The position numbers were made by a program, and so were the translations under genes. A DNA stretch of 64,000 nucleotides. Origin: [Empedobacter] haloabium (GTDB taxonomy: Bacteria; Pseudomonadota; Gammaproteobacteria; Burkholderiales; Burkholderiaceae_D). Within the stretch, counting starts at the first letter, position 1; the number at the start of each line of letters is the position of its first letter. Below, piece after piece: positions 11,090-19,282 of this stretch. The notes beneath the pieces were generated by a model. It saw only the letters and a list, made by a program, of their open reading frames with translations, did not search any database and was not told where the DNA came from. Location of the stretch: contig CP136508.1 in assembly GCA_008011715.2 (NCBI GenBank), positions 5,952,001 to 6,016,000 of the forward strand, given 5' to 3'.

Positions 11090-11710
11090 TCAGGCGGCGG
11101 CCTTCGTGTCCGCCGCCTGTGTCAACCACTGCTCCATCTGGTCGAACCGGTCGAAGCCCCAGAACGGTTCGCCATCGACGATCATGAACGGCACGCCGAA
11201 CACGCCGCGCGCGATCGCTTCCTCGCCCGCCGTTTTCAGCTGTTCCTTGATGGCCGCGCTGTGCAGGCCTTCGCGCAGGCGTGCGCCGTCCACGCCCAGC
11301 GCCTCGGCCAGCTGCACGATCGCGTCGTCCTGGCTGATGTCGATCCCTTCCGAGAAATAGGCCTCGAAGCAGCGCCGCGCAAAGGTGGCCGCCTTGTCGG
11401 CGCCGTATTCGTTCTCGATCCACAGCGCGGCACGTGGCGGCGCCAGCAGCAGTTGCGGGAAGTTGGGCGGCTGGCGGTAGACGATGCCGTTCAACTGCGC
11501 CGTGCGCATTGTGTCGCGCTCGGCGTACGGGCCGCGCAGCGGCACCATCGGCGCCGGCAGCGCACCCGTGGCCTTGAACAGCGCCAGGATCAGCACGGGG
11601 CGCCAGCGCACGGTGCGGCCGTGGCGCGCCGCCAGCGCGTCGATGCGCGCGGCGGCGAAGTAGGCGTAGGGCGAACCGAAGTCAAAGTAAAAATCGATGG
11701 GGGTGCTCAT
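11090..11710 (-). CDS. 2-hydroxychromene-2-carboxylate isomerase family protein (DsbA/GST-kappa fold)
   Basis: 206 residues from the ATG at 11710, chosen because GAGGAG lies 6 nt upstream; an upstream in-frame start lacks such a site. The N-terminal IDFYFDFGSPYAYFAA carries the SPY motif whose serine replaces the DsbA cysteine in HCCA isomerases and kappa GSTs. GVFGVPFMIVDG is the cis-Pro loop of the thioredoxin fold. The family isomerises ring-cleavage products in naphthalene-type pathways, but many members have unknown GSH-dependent substrates and no catabolic cluster is nearby. It follows a 36-residue ORF and a TetR operator, so it is probably the TetR target. Confidence 0.88.
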   Translation of the reverse strand: MSTPIDFYFDFGSPYAYFAAARIDALAARHGRTVRWRPVLILALFKATGALPAPMVPLRGPYAERDTMRTAQLNGIVYRQPPNFPQLLLAPPRAALWIENEYGADKAATFARRCFEAYFSEGIDISQDDAIVQLAEALGVDGARLREGLHSAAIKEQLKTAGEEAIARGVFGVPFMIVDGEPFWGFDRFDQMEQWLTQAADTKAAA

Positions 11711-11726
11711 GGTGTCTCCTCTCTGG

Positions 11727-11837
11727 TCAAATGTCGCCGAAATCTTCATTCCGGTCGGGGATGGCGCGCAGCAGGTCCGCCACGCTGTAATGGATCAGGA
11801 CATATAGGACGGGCAGCGCCAGCAACAGCAGTTTCAT
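11727..11837 (-). CDS. 36-residue hydrophobic microprotein
   Basis: ATG at 11837 preceded by GGAGG at 5-nt spacing; TGA at 11727-11729. The N-terminal half (MKLLLLALPVLYVLIHYSVA) is a single potential membrane helix; the C-terminal half is charged (DRNEDF). It lies between the TetR operator and the isomerase start (17 nt gap), so it would be the first gene of that transcript. No homologue is recognised. Confidence 0.6.
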   Translation of the reverse strand: MKLLLLALPVLYVLIHYSVADLLRAIPDRNEDFGDI

Positions 11838-11847
11838 CTTGGCCTCC

Positions 11848-11869
11848 ATTTCGCACACATGTGCGAAAT
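11848..11869. promoter_or_regulatory. TetR-type operator 1 (isomerase operon)
   Basis: Perfect 10-bp inverted repeat ATTTCGCACA / TGTGCGAAAT separated by CA, 11 nt upstream of the microprotein start. A near-identical copy lies in front of the tetR gene. Confidence 0.8.
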
Positions 11870-11908
11870 CAGTTCAAAAAAACGGGCGGCAAGCCACCCG
11901 TGCACTTC

Positions 11909-12523
11909 TCATTCGATCTCGTTGAAGCTCTTGTACGTCGAGATCAGCCGGTTGAACGCCCGCTGCATGCGTTTCGGCGCCGTGCCATCGCGCAGGAAGC
12001 GCACGTCGTGCATGGCGCCGATGATCAGGCTGTAGATCTCGAACACCAGCTGCTCGGGATCGGTATCCGGCCGCAAGTGGCCCGCTTCCATCGCCTGCAG
12101 CACGGTCTTGCGCAAGGAGGCGCGCCAGCGCGACACCCCCTGCTCGACCCGGTCGCGCAACGGCCCTTCCAGGTCGTCGAACTCGAACGCGCCCGCCGTG
12201 TACAGGCAGGAGTTGCGCGTGCTTTCGTCCGTGACCTTCTTCAGCCACAGCATGACCTGCGTCTGCAGGCGCGGCAGGCCGGCCGGCTGCTGCAGCGAAG
12301 GCAGGAACACCTCTTCACCGAAACGGCGGTCGTATTCGTCCAGCACCGCGCTTTGCAGGCTTTCCAGCGAGCCCACGCGCGAGAACACCCCGCTCTTGCT
12401 GATGCCCGTGCGCTTGGCCAGCTCGCCCAGCGACAGCTTGCCGATGCCTTCGCCGGCCGCCATTTCCATGGCCGCGTCGACGATCAGCGCGTAAGTGGCT
12501 TCGCTTTTTGCGGAAGTGTTCAT
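11909..12523 (-). CDS. TetR/AcrR family transcriptional regulator
   Basis: 204 residues. The N-terminal helix-turn-helix (about residues 12-60) reads AGEGIGKLSLGELAKRTGISKSG in two overlapping helices, with the typical YxxF-like turn replaced by GVFSRVGSLESL. The C-terminal ligand domain (75-200) is variable as usual. The gene sits between two matching operators, one in front of itself and one in front of the microprotein-isomerase unit, so autoregulation and local repression are the simple reading. The ligand is unknown. Confidence 0.92.
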   Translation of the reverse strand: MNTSAKSEATYALIVDAAMEMAAGEGIGKLSLGELAKRTGISKSGVFSRVGSLESLQSAVLDEYDRRFGEEVFLPSLQQPAGLPRLQTQVMLWLKKVTDESTRNSCLYTAGAFEFDDLEGPLRDRVEQGVSRWRASLRKTVLQAMEAGHLRPDTDPEQLVFEIYSLIIGAMHDVRFLRDGTAPKRMQRAFNRLISTYKSFNEIE

Positions 12524-12532
12524 GGGTCGAAC

Positions 12533-12552
12533 TTTAGCACAGGTGTGCGAAA
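12533..12552. promoter_or_regulatory. TetR-type operator 2 (tetR and divergent gene)
   Basis: TTTAGCACA / TGTGCGAAA with spacer GG: the same arms as operator 1 apart from one base. It lies 10 nt upstream of the tetR ATG and 56 nt before the divergent membrane-SRPBCC gene. Confidence 0.78.
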
Positions 12553-12607
12553 TTGCAAGGACATTTCTTCAGCCCATCGGTGCGACAATGGCGGCTTTGC
12601 CCGCGCA

Positions 12608-13567
12608 ATGTACCGCTTCTTTCGCTCCCGCATCGTCTGGCCCTTGCTGATCGGCCTGCTGTACGGCATGTTCCTGCGCCTCGGTTTCGGCGTCAATCCA
12701 GGCGGCTGGTTCAATATCGTGTCGAAAGCCTTCCTGATCGTGACGCCGTTTTCGCTGGGCGCGCTGGCCGTGTTCATGGCGGCGCGCCGCCAGCGCACGT
12801 CGGTACGGCAGGATGCCGCCGTGGCGGCCAAGGCCATGCTGCTGTTCCTGCTTGCCATGTTCGTGACCCTGCTGGAGGGACTGATCTGCATCGTGCTGGT
12901 GCTGCCGGTGTTCATGGTCGCTGCCGTGCTGGGCGGCATGCTGGCCGGCTGGCTGCACCGCCGCATGGCGGCGAGCAAGAGTACCGTCTCCGCGTTCGCC
13001 CTGCTGCCCCTGCTGCTGGGGCCGATCGAGGCGACGCTGCCGCCCGCGCAGAGCGAGCAGGTCGTGTCCACGACCATGCACATCGCTGCGCCGCCGGAGG
13101 TCGTGTTCGACCAGCTGGCCGACGTGCGCGCCATCCGGCCCGGGGAACTGGGCTTTGCGTTCGTCCACCTGATCGGGCTGCCCAAGCCCATCGAGGCCGA
13201 CATGCGCGGCACGGGGGCCGGCGCCGTGCGCGTGTCGCGCTGGGAAAAGAACGTGCGCTTCGAGGAAGTCATCACGCACTGGGAACGTCCCCGTGCAATG
13301 CACTACCGCTTCCATATTCCGCCAGGCAGCATTCCGCGCGATGCGCTCGACCAGCACGTGGAACTGGGCGGCGCCTACTTCACGGTGCTCGATGGCGGCT
13401 ACGACCTGGCGCCGGCAGCCGACGGCGGCACCGAGCTGACGTTGACGACGCGCTTCCTCAACAAATCGCAGCTGAAGCTGTACGGCGACCTGTGGGGGCG
13501 GATGGTGCTGCAGGACTTTCATCGCTCCATCCTGGGCTTGATGCGGCGGCGCGCGGAACAAGTTTGA
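12608..13567 (+). CDS. Four-helix membrane protein fused to an SRPBCC (polyketide cyclase-like) domain
   Basis: 319 residues. Residues 1-145 hold about four hydrophobic segments (for example IVWPLLIGLLYGMF, MLLFLLAMFVTLLEGLICIVLVLPVFMV). Residues about 155-318 form a START/SRPBCC-like domain beginning VSTTMHIAAPPEVVFDQLADV, the usual N-terminal strand-helix of that fold, which binds hydrophobic ligands. Start: ATG at 12608, the first ATG after the operator. It is divergent from tetR across operator 2, so it may share its control. The substrate is unknown. Confidence 0.75.
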   Translation: MYRFFRSRIVWPLLIGLLYGMFLRLGFGVNPGGWFNIVSKAFLIVTPFSLGALAVFMAARRQRTSVRQDAAVAAKAMLLFLLAMFVTLLEGLICIVLVLPVFMVAAVLGGMLAGWLHRRMAASKSTVSAFALLPLLLGPIEATLPPAQSEQVVSTTMHIAAPPEVVFDQLADVRAIRPGELGFAFVHLIGLPKPIEADMRGTGAGAVRVSRWEKNVRFEEVITHWERPRAMHYRFHIPPGSIPRDALDQHVELGGAYFTVLDGGYDLAPAADGGTELTLTTRFLNKSQLKLYGDLWGRMVLQDFHRSILGLMRRRAEQV

Positions 13568-13637
13568 CGACCGCGGTGTGGGCAACATCGGGCATTTCCA
13601 CTTAGACTGGTGCTGTTCAGATAACGGAGGGGACGGC

Positions 13638-14393
13638 ATGGCACCTTGGATGCAGGCGGGCGGCTGGGGCCTCGTGGCCGGGGGCGCGCTGCTGCTCGGT
13701 GCCGCTGTCGGCTACTGGGTCAAGGTGCCGCAGCGCCTGATCGCGGCCATCATGGCGTTCGGCAGCGGCGTGCTGATCTCGGCCCTGTCGTTCGAATTGA
13801 TGGACGAGGCCTTCAAGCAGGGCGGCTTCCGCTCCACCGCCATCGGCTTCCTGGGCGGCGCCCTCGTCTACACGGCGGCCAACCGTGTGCTGACCTACTA
13901 CGGCGCCAAGCACCGCAAGCGCTCGGGTGAGCGCCAGCCGAAACAGAAGGACGACGCCAGCAGCGGAGCGGCCATCGCCGTCGGCGCGCTGCTGGACGGG
14001 ATTCCGGAATCGATCGTCATCGGCCTGTCGATGCTGAAGGGCGGTGCCGTCAGCGGCGTGACCGTGGCGGCGATCTTCCTGTCCAATATTCCCGAGGGAC
14101 TGTCGAGTGCCGCCGGCATGAAGCAGGCGGGCCGCTCGGCCGCTTACATCTTCGGCATCTGGGGCGGCATCACGCTGGCCTCGGGCGCGGCGGCGCTGGC
14201 CGGCTTCACCCTGTTCAGCGGACTGTCGGAGCAGGTGGTCGCGGCCACCACGGCCGTTGCCGCGGGTGCCATCCTGGCCATGCTGGTCGATACGATGATC
14301 CCGGAAGCCTTCGAGGAAGCGCATGACTTCGCCGGCCTGATCACGGTGACGGGCTTCCTGTGCGCCTTCGCCCTCAGCAAGGTTGGCGGCTGA
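13638..14393 (+). CDS. ZIP family metal transporter
   Basis: 251 residues from ATG 13638, preceded by GGAGGGG. Several hydrophobic helices; the metal-site helices are seen as ALLDGIPESIVIG and FLSNIPEGLSSA, where H/N, P-E-G/S residues of the ZIP pore occur (here D-G-I-P-E and N-I-P-E-G). A polar linker with Lys/Arg (KHRKRSGERQPKQKDD) replaces the His-rich loop. ZIP proteins move Zn, Fe or Mn into the cytoplasm. The short distance (70 nt) from the SRPBCC gene could allow cotranscription. Metal specificity cannot be read. Confidence 0.85.
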   Translation: MAPWMQAGGWGLVAGGALLLGAAVGYWVKVPQRLIAAIMAFGSGVLISALSFELMDEAFKQGGFRSTAIGFLGGALVYTAANRVLTYYGAKHRKRSGERQPKQKDDASSGAAIAVGALLDGIPESIVIGLSMLKGGAVSGVTVAAIFLSNIPEGLSSAAGMKQAGRSAAYIFGIWGGITLASGAAALAGFTLFSGLSEQVVAATTAVAAGAILAMLVDTMIPEAFEEAHDFAGLITVTGFLCAFALSKVGG

Positions 14394-14415
14394 GGCGTTC
14401 CGCGCCCCCCCCCGC

Positions 14416-15270
14416 TCAGCCGTCGATACGCAGCGTCAATCCCGTGGGCGTGTACAACGCGGTGGCCTGGCGGCCTTCGATCACGATCGTGTCGTACACG
14501 CCATGGCGCCGCGCCGCCGTCAGCACGGCATGGCGGCTGCCGATGGGTGGTGTGAAGCCGTTCGCGAAGCGCACGTGCAGCGTGCCCCCGGCCAAGGTGG
14601 CGACGCCCTGCACGTGCATGCCGCTCTCGGGGCCATGCAGCGCCAGCGCCAATGTGGCGCTGGCCAACTGGGTGTAGTTGCCCTGGACGAGCAGCCGTTC
14701 GGACGCCACGCCGGCCAGCGTGCCGCCGCCGACATACACGTCGCCGCCGCCCAGCGCGTCGGCGGACGCCGCTTCCAATATGCCGCCTTCGACCTGGGTA
14801 CCGCCCACCCAGCTGTTGTGACCATGCAGGGCCAGCGTGCCGCTGCCGCGCAGCGTCAGCTTGCCGCCGCCGCCGATGTCGTTGCGCCAGGCGTCGCGCG
14901 CGTGATAGCCGCCGAGCGCCGCTTCCATGTCAACGATCACATTGCCCGTGAAGGCGCGATAGCCGCGCGCCGCCGCGTCCAGGTCCAGGTAGCCGGACGG
15001 CAGCGCGGTGCTGCGCAGCACGGCGCGGCGCTGCATGGCGTCCAGGTAAGGCAGGCGCTGGGCCAACAGCGTCTCGGCGCCCTCGGCGATGCCGTCCGGA
15101 CGGGCCGGGGTGCCGTCTGCCACGCGGTGCAGGTAGCTGGCGCGCGGCGCCGGCACGATTTCGACGAAGCCGGGATCGACCGGCGGCGGTGGGATCGCGG
15201 TGACGGGCGTGACGTCCACGCCACTGCAGGCCGACAGCAGCGCAAGCAAGGCAAGTACGGTACGGGGCAT
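14416..15270 (-). CDS. Lipoprotein with autotransporter-type beta-strand repeats
   Basis: 284 residues. The signal peptide MPRTVLALLALLSAC ends in a lipobox (LSAC, Cys15). The C-terminal half (about 155-284) resembles the autotransporter-associated beta-strand repeat: GGGKLTLRGSGTLALHG, GGTQVEGGILEAASADALGG, LAGGTLHVRF. It lacks a beta-barrel domain, so it is a short lipid-anchored passenger-like helix rather than a full autotransporter. The middle (DPGFVEIVPAPRASY to LPSGYLDLDAAARGY) looks like the passenger-subtilase linker region of such proteins. Converges with the ZIP gene. Confidence 0.7.
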   Translation of the reverse strand: MPRTVLALLALLSACSGVDVTPVTAIPPPPVDPGFVEIVPAPRASYLHRVADGTPARPDGIAEGAETLLAQRLPYLDAMQRRAVLRSTALPSGYLDLDAAARGYRAFTGNVIVDMEAALGGYHARDAWRNDIGGGGKLTLRGSGTLALHGHNSWVGGTQVEGGILEAASADALGGGDVYVGGGTLAGVASERLLVQGNYTQLASATLALALHGPESGMHVQGVATLAGGTLHVRFANGFTPPIGSRHAVLTAARRHGVYDTIVIEGRQATALYTPTGLTLRIDG

Positions 15271-15334
15271 GGCAGGCTCCGGACAGGAGATGCCCCGGAT
15301 TATCGCGACGTCATGTGACGCCGCGATGACGCAT

Positions 15335-15715
15335 TCAGTCGTCGCCCAGCTCGCAGAAGCGCAGCCGGTTGCCGAACGGATCGGCGATTTCCATCTGTTC
15401 GCCCCAGGGCACCGTTTCGACCGTCGGGTGGGCGTAGCCGTATTCCTGTTGCGCCAGTTGCGCTTGCCAGGTGCGGATGCCGGCCATCGGCAGGAAGACC
15501 ACCGTGCCCGGCGTGCCGTCGCCATGGTGCTCGGACAGGTGCAGGGTCAGGCCGCCCTGGCTGAGCTGCAGGTAGAGCGGCATGCCGTCGGCGAAACGGT
15601 GTTCCCAGTCGATGGTGAAGCCGAGGAAATCGACGTAGAACTCGCGGGCTTTGCGCTCGTCGAAGAAGCGCAGTACGGGGATGGCGGGGGAGAACTGGAC
15701 TTGCGGGTCGGGCAT
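15335..15715 (-). CDS. VOC (glyoxalase/bleomycin-resistance) superfamily protein
   Basis: 126 residues: one VOC module pair. AIPVLRFFDERKAREFYVDFLGF and the C-terminal PWGEQMEIADPFGNRLRFCE are the beta-alpha-beta-beta-beta ends typical of glyoxalase superfamily proteins annotated as bleomycin resistance. LTLHLSEHHGDG supplies candidate metal ligands. It begins 64 nt upstream of the lipoprotein gene on the same strand. Whether it binds a drug, a metal or acts as an enzyme is unknown. Confidence 0.85.
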   Translation of the reverse strand: MPDPQVQFSPAIPVLRFFDERKAREFYVDFLGFTIDWEHRFADGMPLYLQLSQGGLTLHLSEHHGDGTPGTVVFLPMAGIRTWQAQLAQQEYGYAHPTVETVPWGEQMEIADPFGNRLRFCELGDD

Positions 15716-15800
15716 GGGTTGGCTCCAGAGGTAATCGAACTGTTAACGGTGTTCAGCCGTATCTTGCCACGCCCCCGCCGCGGATAAAAACCGGGGACAT

Positions 15801-15824
15801 GGTTCTGGCCTGCATGCCAGAACC
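15801..15824. repeat. 24-nt hairpin inside a GGGGACA...TGTCCCC-type intergenic element
   Basis: GGTTCTGGC (15801-15809) and GCCAGAACC (15816-15824) are perfect inverted arms. The hairpin is bracketed by CCGGGGACA (15791-15799) and a later GGGACAGTCCCC near 15877. It looks like one of several non-coding palindromic elements in this window. Confidence 0.5.
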
Positions 15825-15892
15825 GCTACGTCGGCAAAGAACAAATTCTTCGAAACCCCGACTTCGCTCCCCGAAGGGACAGTCCCCTAAGC

Positions 15893-15920
15893 AAAAAGCG
15901 CACCCGCGGGTGCGCTTTTT
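15893..15920. terminator. Perfect palindromic terminator downstream of pckG
   Basis: AAAAAGCGCACCCG / CGGGTGCGCTTTTT, a 28-nt fully self-complementary hairpin with A and T runs on both sides, 16 nt past the pckG stop. It can work in both directions. Confidence 0.85.
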
Positions 15921-15936
15921 CCGTCAGCTCAGCCGA

Positions 15937-17802
15937 TCAACCCGCCAGTCGGGCTTCCAGCTTGGCCTTGTTGTCGGTCAGTTCCTTCGGCAGGCGGAAC
16001 GCCAGCTTGTCGAACAGCTCGGCATGCAGCTTCAGCTCTTCGCGCCAGGCGTCCTTGTCGATCGACGTGATCGTCTCGAACTCTTCCGGCGAGAACGGGA
16101 TGCCGTCCCACTTCAGGTCGCCGTAGCGCGGCGTCGTGCCGAACAGCGTTTCGATGCCGCCCGCTTCGCCTTCGATGCGCTCCAGCATCCACTTCAGCAC
16201 GCGCATATTGTCGCCGAAGCCAGGCCAGACGAAGTGGCCGTGCTCGTCGGTGCGGAACCAGTTGACGCAGAAGATCTTCGGCAGGGTGGCCGGGTTCTTG
16301 TCCGCCAGTTTCTTGCCCAGGTCCAGCCAGTGCTGGAAGTAGTCGCTCATGTTGTAGCCGATGAACGGCAGCATCGCGAACGGGTCGCGGCGCACGACGC
16401 CCATCTGGCCGGCGGCGGCGGCCGTCGTTTCCGAACCCATCGTGGCGGCCATGTAGACGCCTTCGACCCAGTCACGCGCTTCCGTCACCAGCGGCACGGT
16501 CGTCGAACGACGGCCGCCGAAGATGAAGGCGGAGATCGGCACGCCGGCCGGATCGTCCCAGGCCGGATCGATGACGGGGTTCTGCACGGCGGACACGGTG
16601 AAGCGCGCGTTCGGGTGCGCGGCCTTGGTGCCGGAGGCCGGCGTCCAGTCCTTGCCCTGCCAGTCGATCAGGTGCGCCGGTGCTTCCTTCGTCATGCCTT
16701 CCCACCAGACGTCGCCGTCGTCGGTCAGCGCGACGTTGGTGAAGATGGTGTTTTCCTTCAGCGAGGCCATGCAGTTGAAGTTGGTCTTCTCGTTCGTGCC
16801 CGGGGCCACGCCGAAGTAACCCGCTTCCGGATTGATCGCGTACAGGCGGCCATCGGCGCCCGGCTTGATCCAGGCGATGTCGTCGCCGATCGTGGTGATC
16901 TTCCAGCCCTTGAAGGTTGCCGGCGGAATCAGCATCGCGAAGTTGGTCTTGCCGCAGGCGGACGGGAATGCCGCCGCGACGTAGTGCTTCTTGCCTTCCG
17001 GCGATTCCACGCCCAGGATCAGCATGTGCTCGGCCAGCCAGCCGGCGCCGCCCTGCTGCGCTTCCTGGTAGCCCATGTTCGACGCGATGCGCAGCGCGAA
17101 GCACTTCTTGCCCAGCAGCGCGTTGCCGCCGTAGCCGGAACCGTAGGACCAGATTTCACGGGTTTCCGGGAAGTGGACGATGTACTTGGTGCTGTTGCAT
17201 GGCCATGCCACGTCCTTCTGGCCGGCGGCCAGCGGCGCGCCGACGGAATGCACGCACGGCACGAACTCGCCGTTCTCGCCCAGCACGCCGTACACGGCCT
17301 TGCCCATGCGCGTCATGATGCGCATGTTGACGGCCACGTACGGCGAGTCGGACAGTTCCACGCCGATGTGGGCGATCGGCGAGCCCAGCGGGCCCATCGA
17401 GAACGGCACGACGTACATCGTGCGGCCCGTCATGCAGCCGTCGAACAGGCCGTTCAGGGTGCCGCGCATCTCGGTCGGGTCGGTCCAGTTGTTGGTCGGG
17501 CCGGCCTGTTCCTTCGTGGCCGAGCAGATGAACGTGCGGTCTTCCACGCGGGCGACGTCCGACGGGTCGGAGCAGGCCAGGTAGGAATTCGGACGCTTGG
17601 CTTCGTTCAGCTTCTTCATGGTGCCGGCGGCAACCATTTCCGCGCACAGGCGGTCGTATTCTTCCTGCGAGCCGTCGCACCAGTAGATGCGGTCCGGCTT
17701 GGTCAGGGCGGCGACCTCGGCCACCCAGTTGATCAGTTTTTGCTGCTTGATGTAAGCTGGTGCGTTCACTGTTGCAACGCCTCCCATGACTGGCTGATTC
17801 AT
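15937..17802 (-). CDS. pckG: Phosphoenolpyruvate carboxykinase (GTP)
   Basis: 621 residues, normal for the GTP-dependent class (about 600). It converts oxaloacetate + GTP to PEP + GDP + CO2 in gluconeogenesis in the cytosol. Motifs: SMGPLGSP and [10 protein letters not shown] for substrate binding, the P-loop [12 protein letters not shown] with the hyper-reactive Cys, [13 protein letters not shown] for Mn and kinase function, and [11 protein letters not shown]. Start ATG 17802 has GGAG about 7 nt upstream. A long leader to a possible promoter near 18035 and a strong terminator suggest a single-gene unit. Confidence 0.97.
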   Translation of the reverse strand: MNQPVMGGVATVNAPAYIKQQKLINWVAEVAALTKPDRIYWCDGSQEEYDRLCAEMVAAGTMKKLNEAKRPNSYLACSDPSDVARVEDRTFICSATKEQAGPTNNWTDPTEMRGTLNGLFDGCMTGRTMYVVPFSMGPLGSPIAHIGVELSDSPYVAVNMRIMTRMGKAVYGVLGENGEFVPCVHSVGAPLAAGQKDVAWPCNSTKYIVHFPETREIWSYGSGYGGNALLGKKCFALRIASNMGYQEAQQGGAGWLAEHMLILGVESPEGKKHYVAAAFPSACGKTNFAMLIPPATFKGWKITTIGDDIAWIKPGADGRLYAINPEAGYFGVAPGTNEKTNFNCMASLKENTIFTNVALTDDGDVWWEGMTKEAPAHLIDWQGKDWTPASGTKAAHPNARFTVSAVQNPVIDPAWDDPAGVPISAFIFGGRRSTTVPLVTEARDWVEGVYMAATMGSETTAAAAGQMGVVRRDPFAMLPFIGYNMSDYFQHWLDLGKKLADKNPATLPKIFCVNWFRTDEHGHFVWPGFGDNMRVLKWMLERIEGEAGGIETLFGTTPRYGDLKWDGIPFSPEEFETITSIDKDAWREELKLHAELFDKLAFRLPKELTDNKAKLEARLAG

Positions 17803-18151
17803 AAAAGCTCCAATGCGAATAAAGAATCCGGTACTCGGCAGTCTCGTCGTCTGGTGTGCGCTCGGAAAAGCATTCGAAATGCTTCGGCGGTACGGCGGTG
17901 CTGTCGCTGCGCTGATTGCTCGAGGGCGCGCTCCCTGTCAGGGTCGGGAGTTGTTACGCATGAGGAAGAGCGGGCACCGTTTCCAAGGCGCCAAGCCTGG
18001 ACGTGCTCATCTGTCTACTTCCCCGATCTGGCCGATTGTACACCTGCACCCGAGCATTTCTAACAAAAATGTAGGAAAAAAGCTTGACTAATGTAGTAGG
18101 CTATTCGAGATATTCACGATCCTGTTATTTCCCTACCAATTCATTTAAACC
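17803..18151. other. Intergenic region between divergent pckG and dehydrogenase gene
   Basis: No gene is supported in these 349 bases. On the minus strand TTAGAA-N17-TACAAT (-10 = plus 18035-18040) is a plausible pckG promoter with a leader of about 230 nt. On the plus strand TTGACT (18084-18089) could be a -35 for the dehydrogenase gene, but the -10 is weak. No riboswitch is recognised. Confidence 0.4.
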
Positions 18152-19159
18152 ATGAAAATTGCCATTCTTGACGACTACCAGGACGCCGTCCGCGAACTCG
18201 ATTGCTTCAGTTTGCTGGACGATCACGACGTCAAGGTCTTCAACAATTCCATCCGCGGCACGGGTCAGTTGGTGGCCCGGCTGACGCCGTTCGACGCAGT
18301 CGTGCTGATCCGCGAACGCACCCAACTGAACCGGGCGCTGCTGTCGAGGTTGCCCAACCTTAAGTTGATTTCGCAGACGGGCAAGGTCAGCGGCCATGTC
18401 GACGTGGCGGCCGCAACCGAGCTGGGCATCGCCATCGCCGAAGGCGTCGGTTCGCCCACTGCCCCCGCCGAGCTGACGTGGGCGCTGATCATGGCGGCAG
18501 CCCGCAAGATCGTGCCGTATGCCGCCAACCTGAAGGCGGGCGCCTGGCAAACGGTGTCCACGAATCAGCCGTTCAACACGCTGGGCACCGTGCTGCGCGG
18601 CCGCACCCTGGGTATCTGGAGCTACGGCAAGATCGGCAAGATGGTGGCCGGCTATGGCCGCGCGTTCGGCATGGACGTGCTGGTCTGGGGCGGCGAGGCC
18701 AGCCGCGCGGCGGCGATGGCGGATGGCTACCGTGCGGCGGCGTCAAAGGAAGCGCTGTTCGAGGAAGCGGACGTGCTGACCCTGCACCTGCGCCTGGCGG
18801 ACGCCACGCGCGGCATCGTGACCGCCAGCGACCTGGAGCGGATGAAACCGGACGCGCTGTTCGTCAACACCAGCCGGGCCGAGCTGGTCGAGGACGGGGC
18901 GCTGGAGAGCGCGCTGCGCAGCGGCCGTCCTGGCCAGGCGGCGCTGGACGTCTTCCCCAGCGAGCCGCTACCGGAAGACTCGCCGCTGCTGCGCATGCCG
19001 CAGGTGCTGGCGACGCCACACCTGGGCTACGTCGAGAAGGAAAGCTACGAGCTGTATTTCCGCCACGCGTTCCAGAACCTTCTGGACTTCGAGGCGGGAC
19101 AGTGCCAGACGATCCTGAATCCCGACTACCGCCAGCACGTCGACGCCACCAACGGCTGA
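18152..19159 (+). CDS. D-2-hydroxyacid dehydrogenase family protein (SerA-like)
   Basis: 335 residues. Two Rossmann domains: the catalytic N-terminal part (MKIAILDDYQDAVRELDCF) and an NAD-binding part with GRTLGIWSYGKIGKMVAGYG, in which the usual GxGxxG is modified to GIWSYGKIG. The catalytic residues are present: Arg in NTSRAELVE, Glu in FPSEPLPEDSPL, His in TPHLGYVEKESY. The family reduces 2-keto acids or oxidises D-2-hydroxy acids such as 3-phosphoglycerate; the substrate is not predictable. It stands alone, followed by two copies of the intergenic palindrome. Confidence 0.9.
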   Translation: MKIAILDDYQDAVRELDCFSLLDDHDVKVFNNSIRGTGQLVARLTPFDAVVLIRERTQLNRALLSRLPNLKLISQTGKVSGHVDVAAATELGIAIAEGVGSPTAPAELTWALIMAAARKIVPYAANLKAGAWQTVSTNQPFNTLGTVLRGRTLGIWSYGKIGKMVAGYGRAFGMDVLVWGGEASRAAAMADGYRAAASKEALFEEADVLTLHLRLADATRGIVTASDLERMKPDALFVNTSRAELVEDGALESALRSGRPGQAALDVFPSEPLPEDSPLLRMPQVLATPHLGYVEKESYELYFRHAFQNLLDFEAGQCQTILNPDYRQHVDATNG

Positions 19160-19163
19160 GTTC

Positions 19164-19268
19164 GTGTCCCGTTCTGGTGTCAGACCCCGAGGTGGGACAC
19201 GAACCCGGCAGTGGATCGATGGTTGAGCTCGTGTCCCGTTTGGGGTCTGACCCCGGGGTGGGACACGT
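19164..19268. repeat. Two tandem copies of the GTGTCCC...GGGACAC intergenic palindrome
   Basis: Copy 1 (about 19164-19203) and copy 2 (about 19229-19268) both read CGTGTCCCGTT..., GTCTGACCCC or GTCAGACCCC, then GGTGGGACACG. Outer arms GTGTCCC and GGGACAC pair. Related copies lie near 28380, 46972 and 52730. Confidence 0.75.
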
Positions 19269-19282
19269 GCTCGGCAGTTAGT

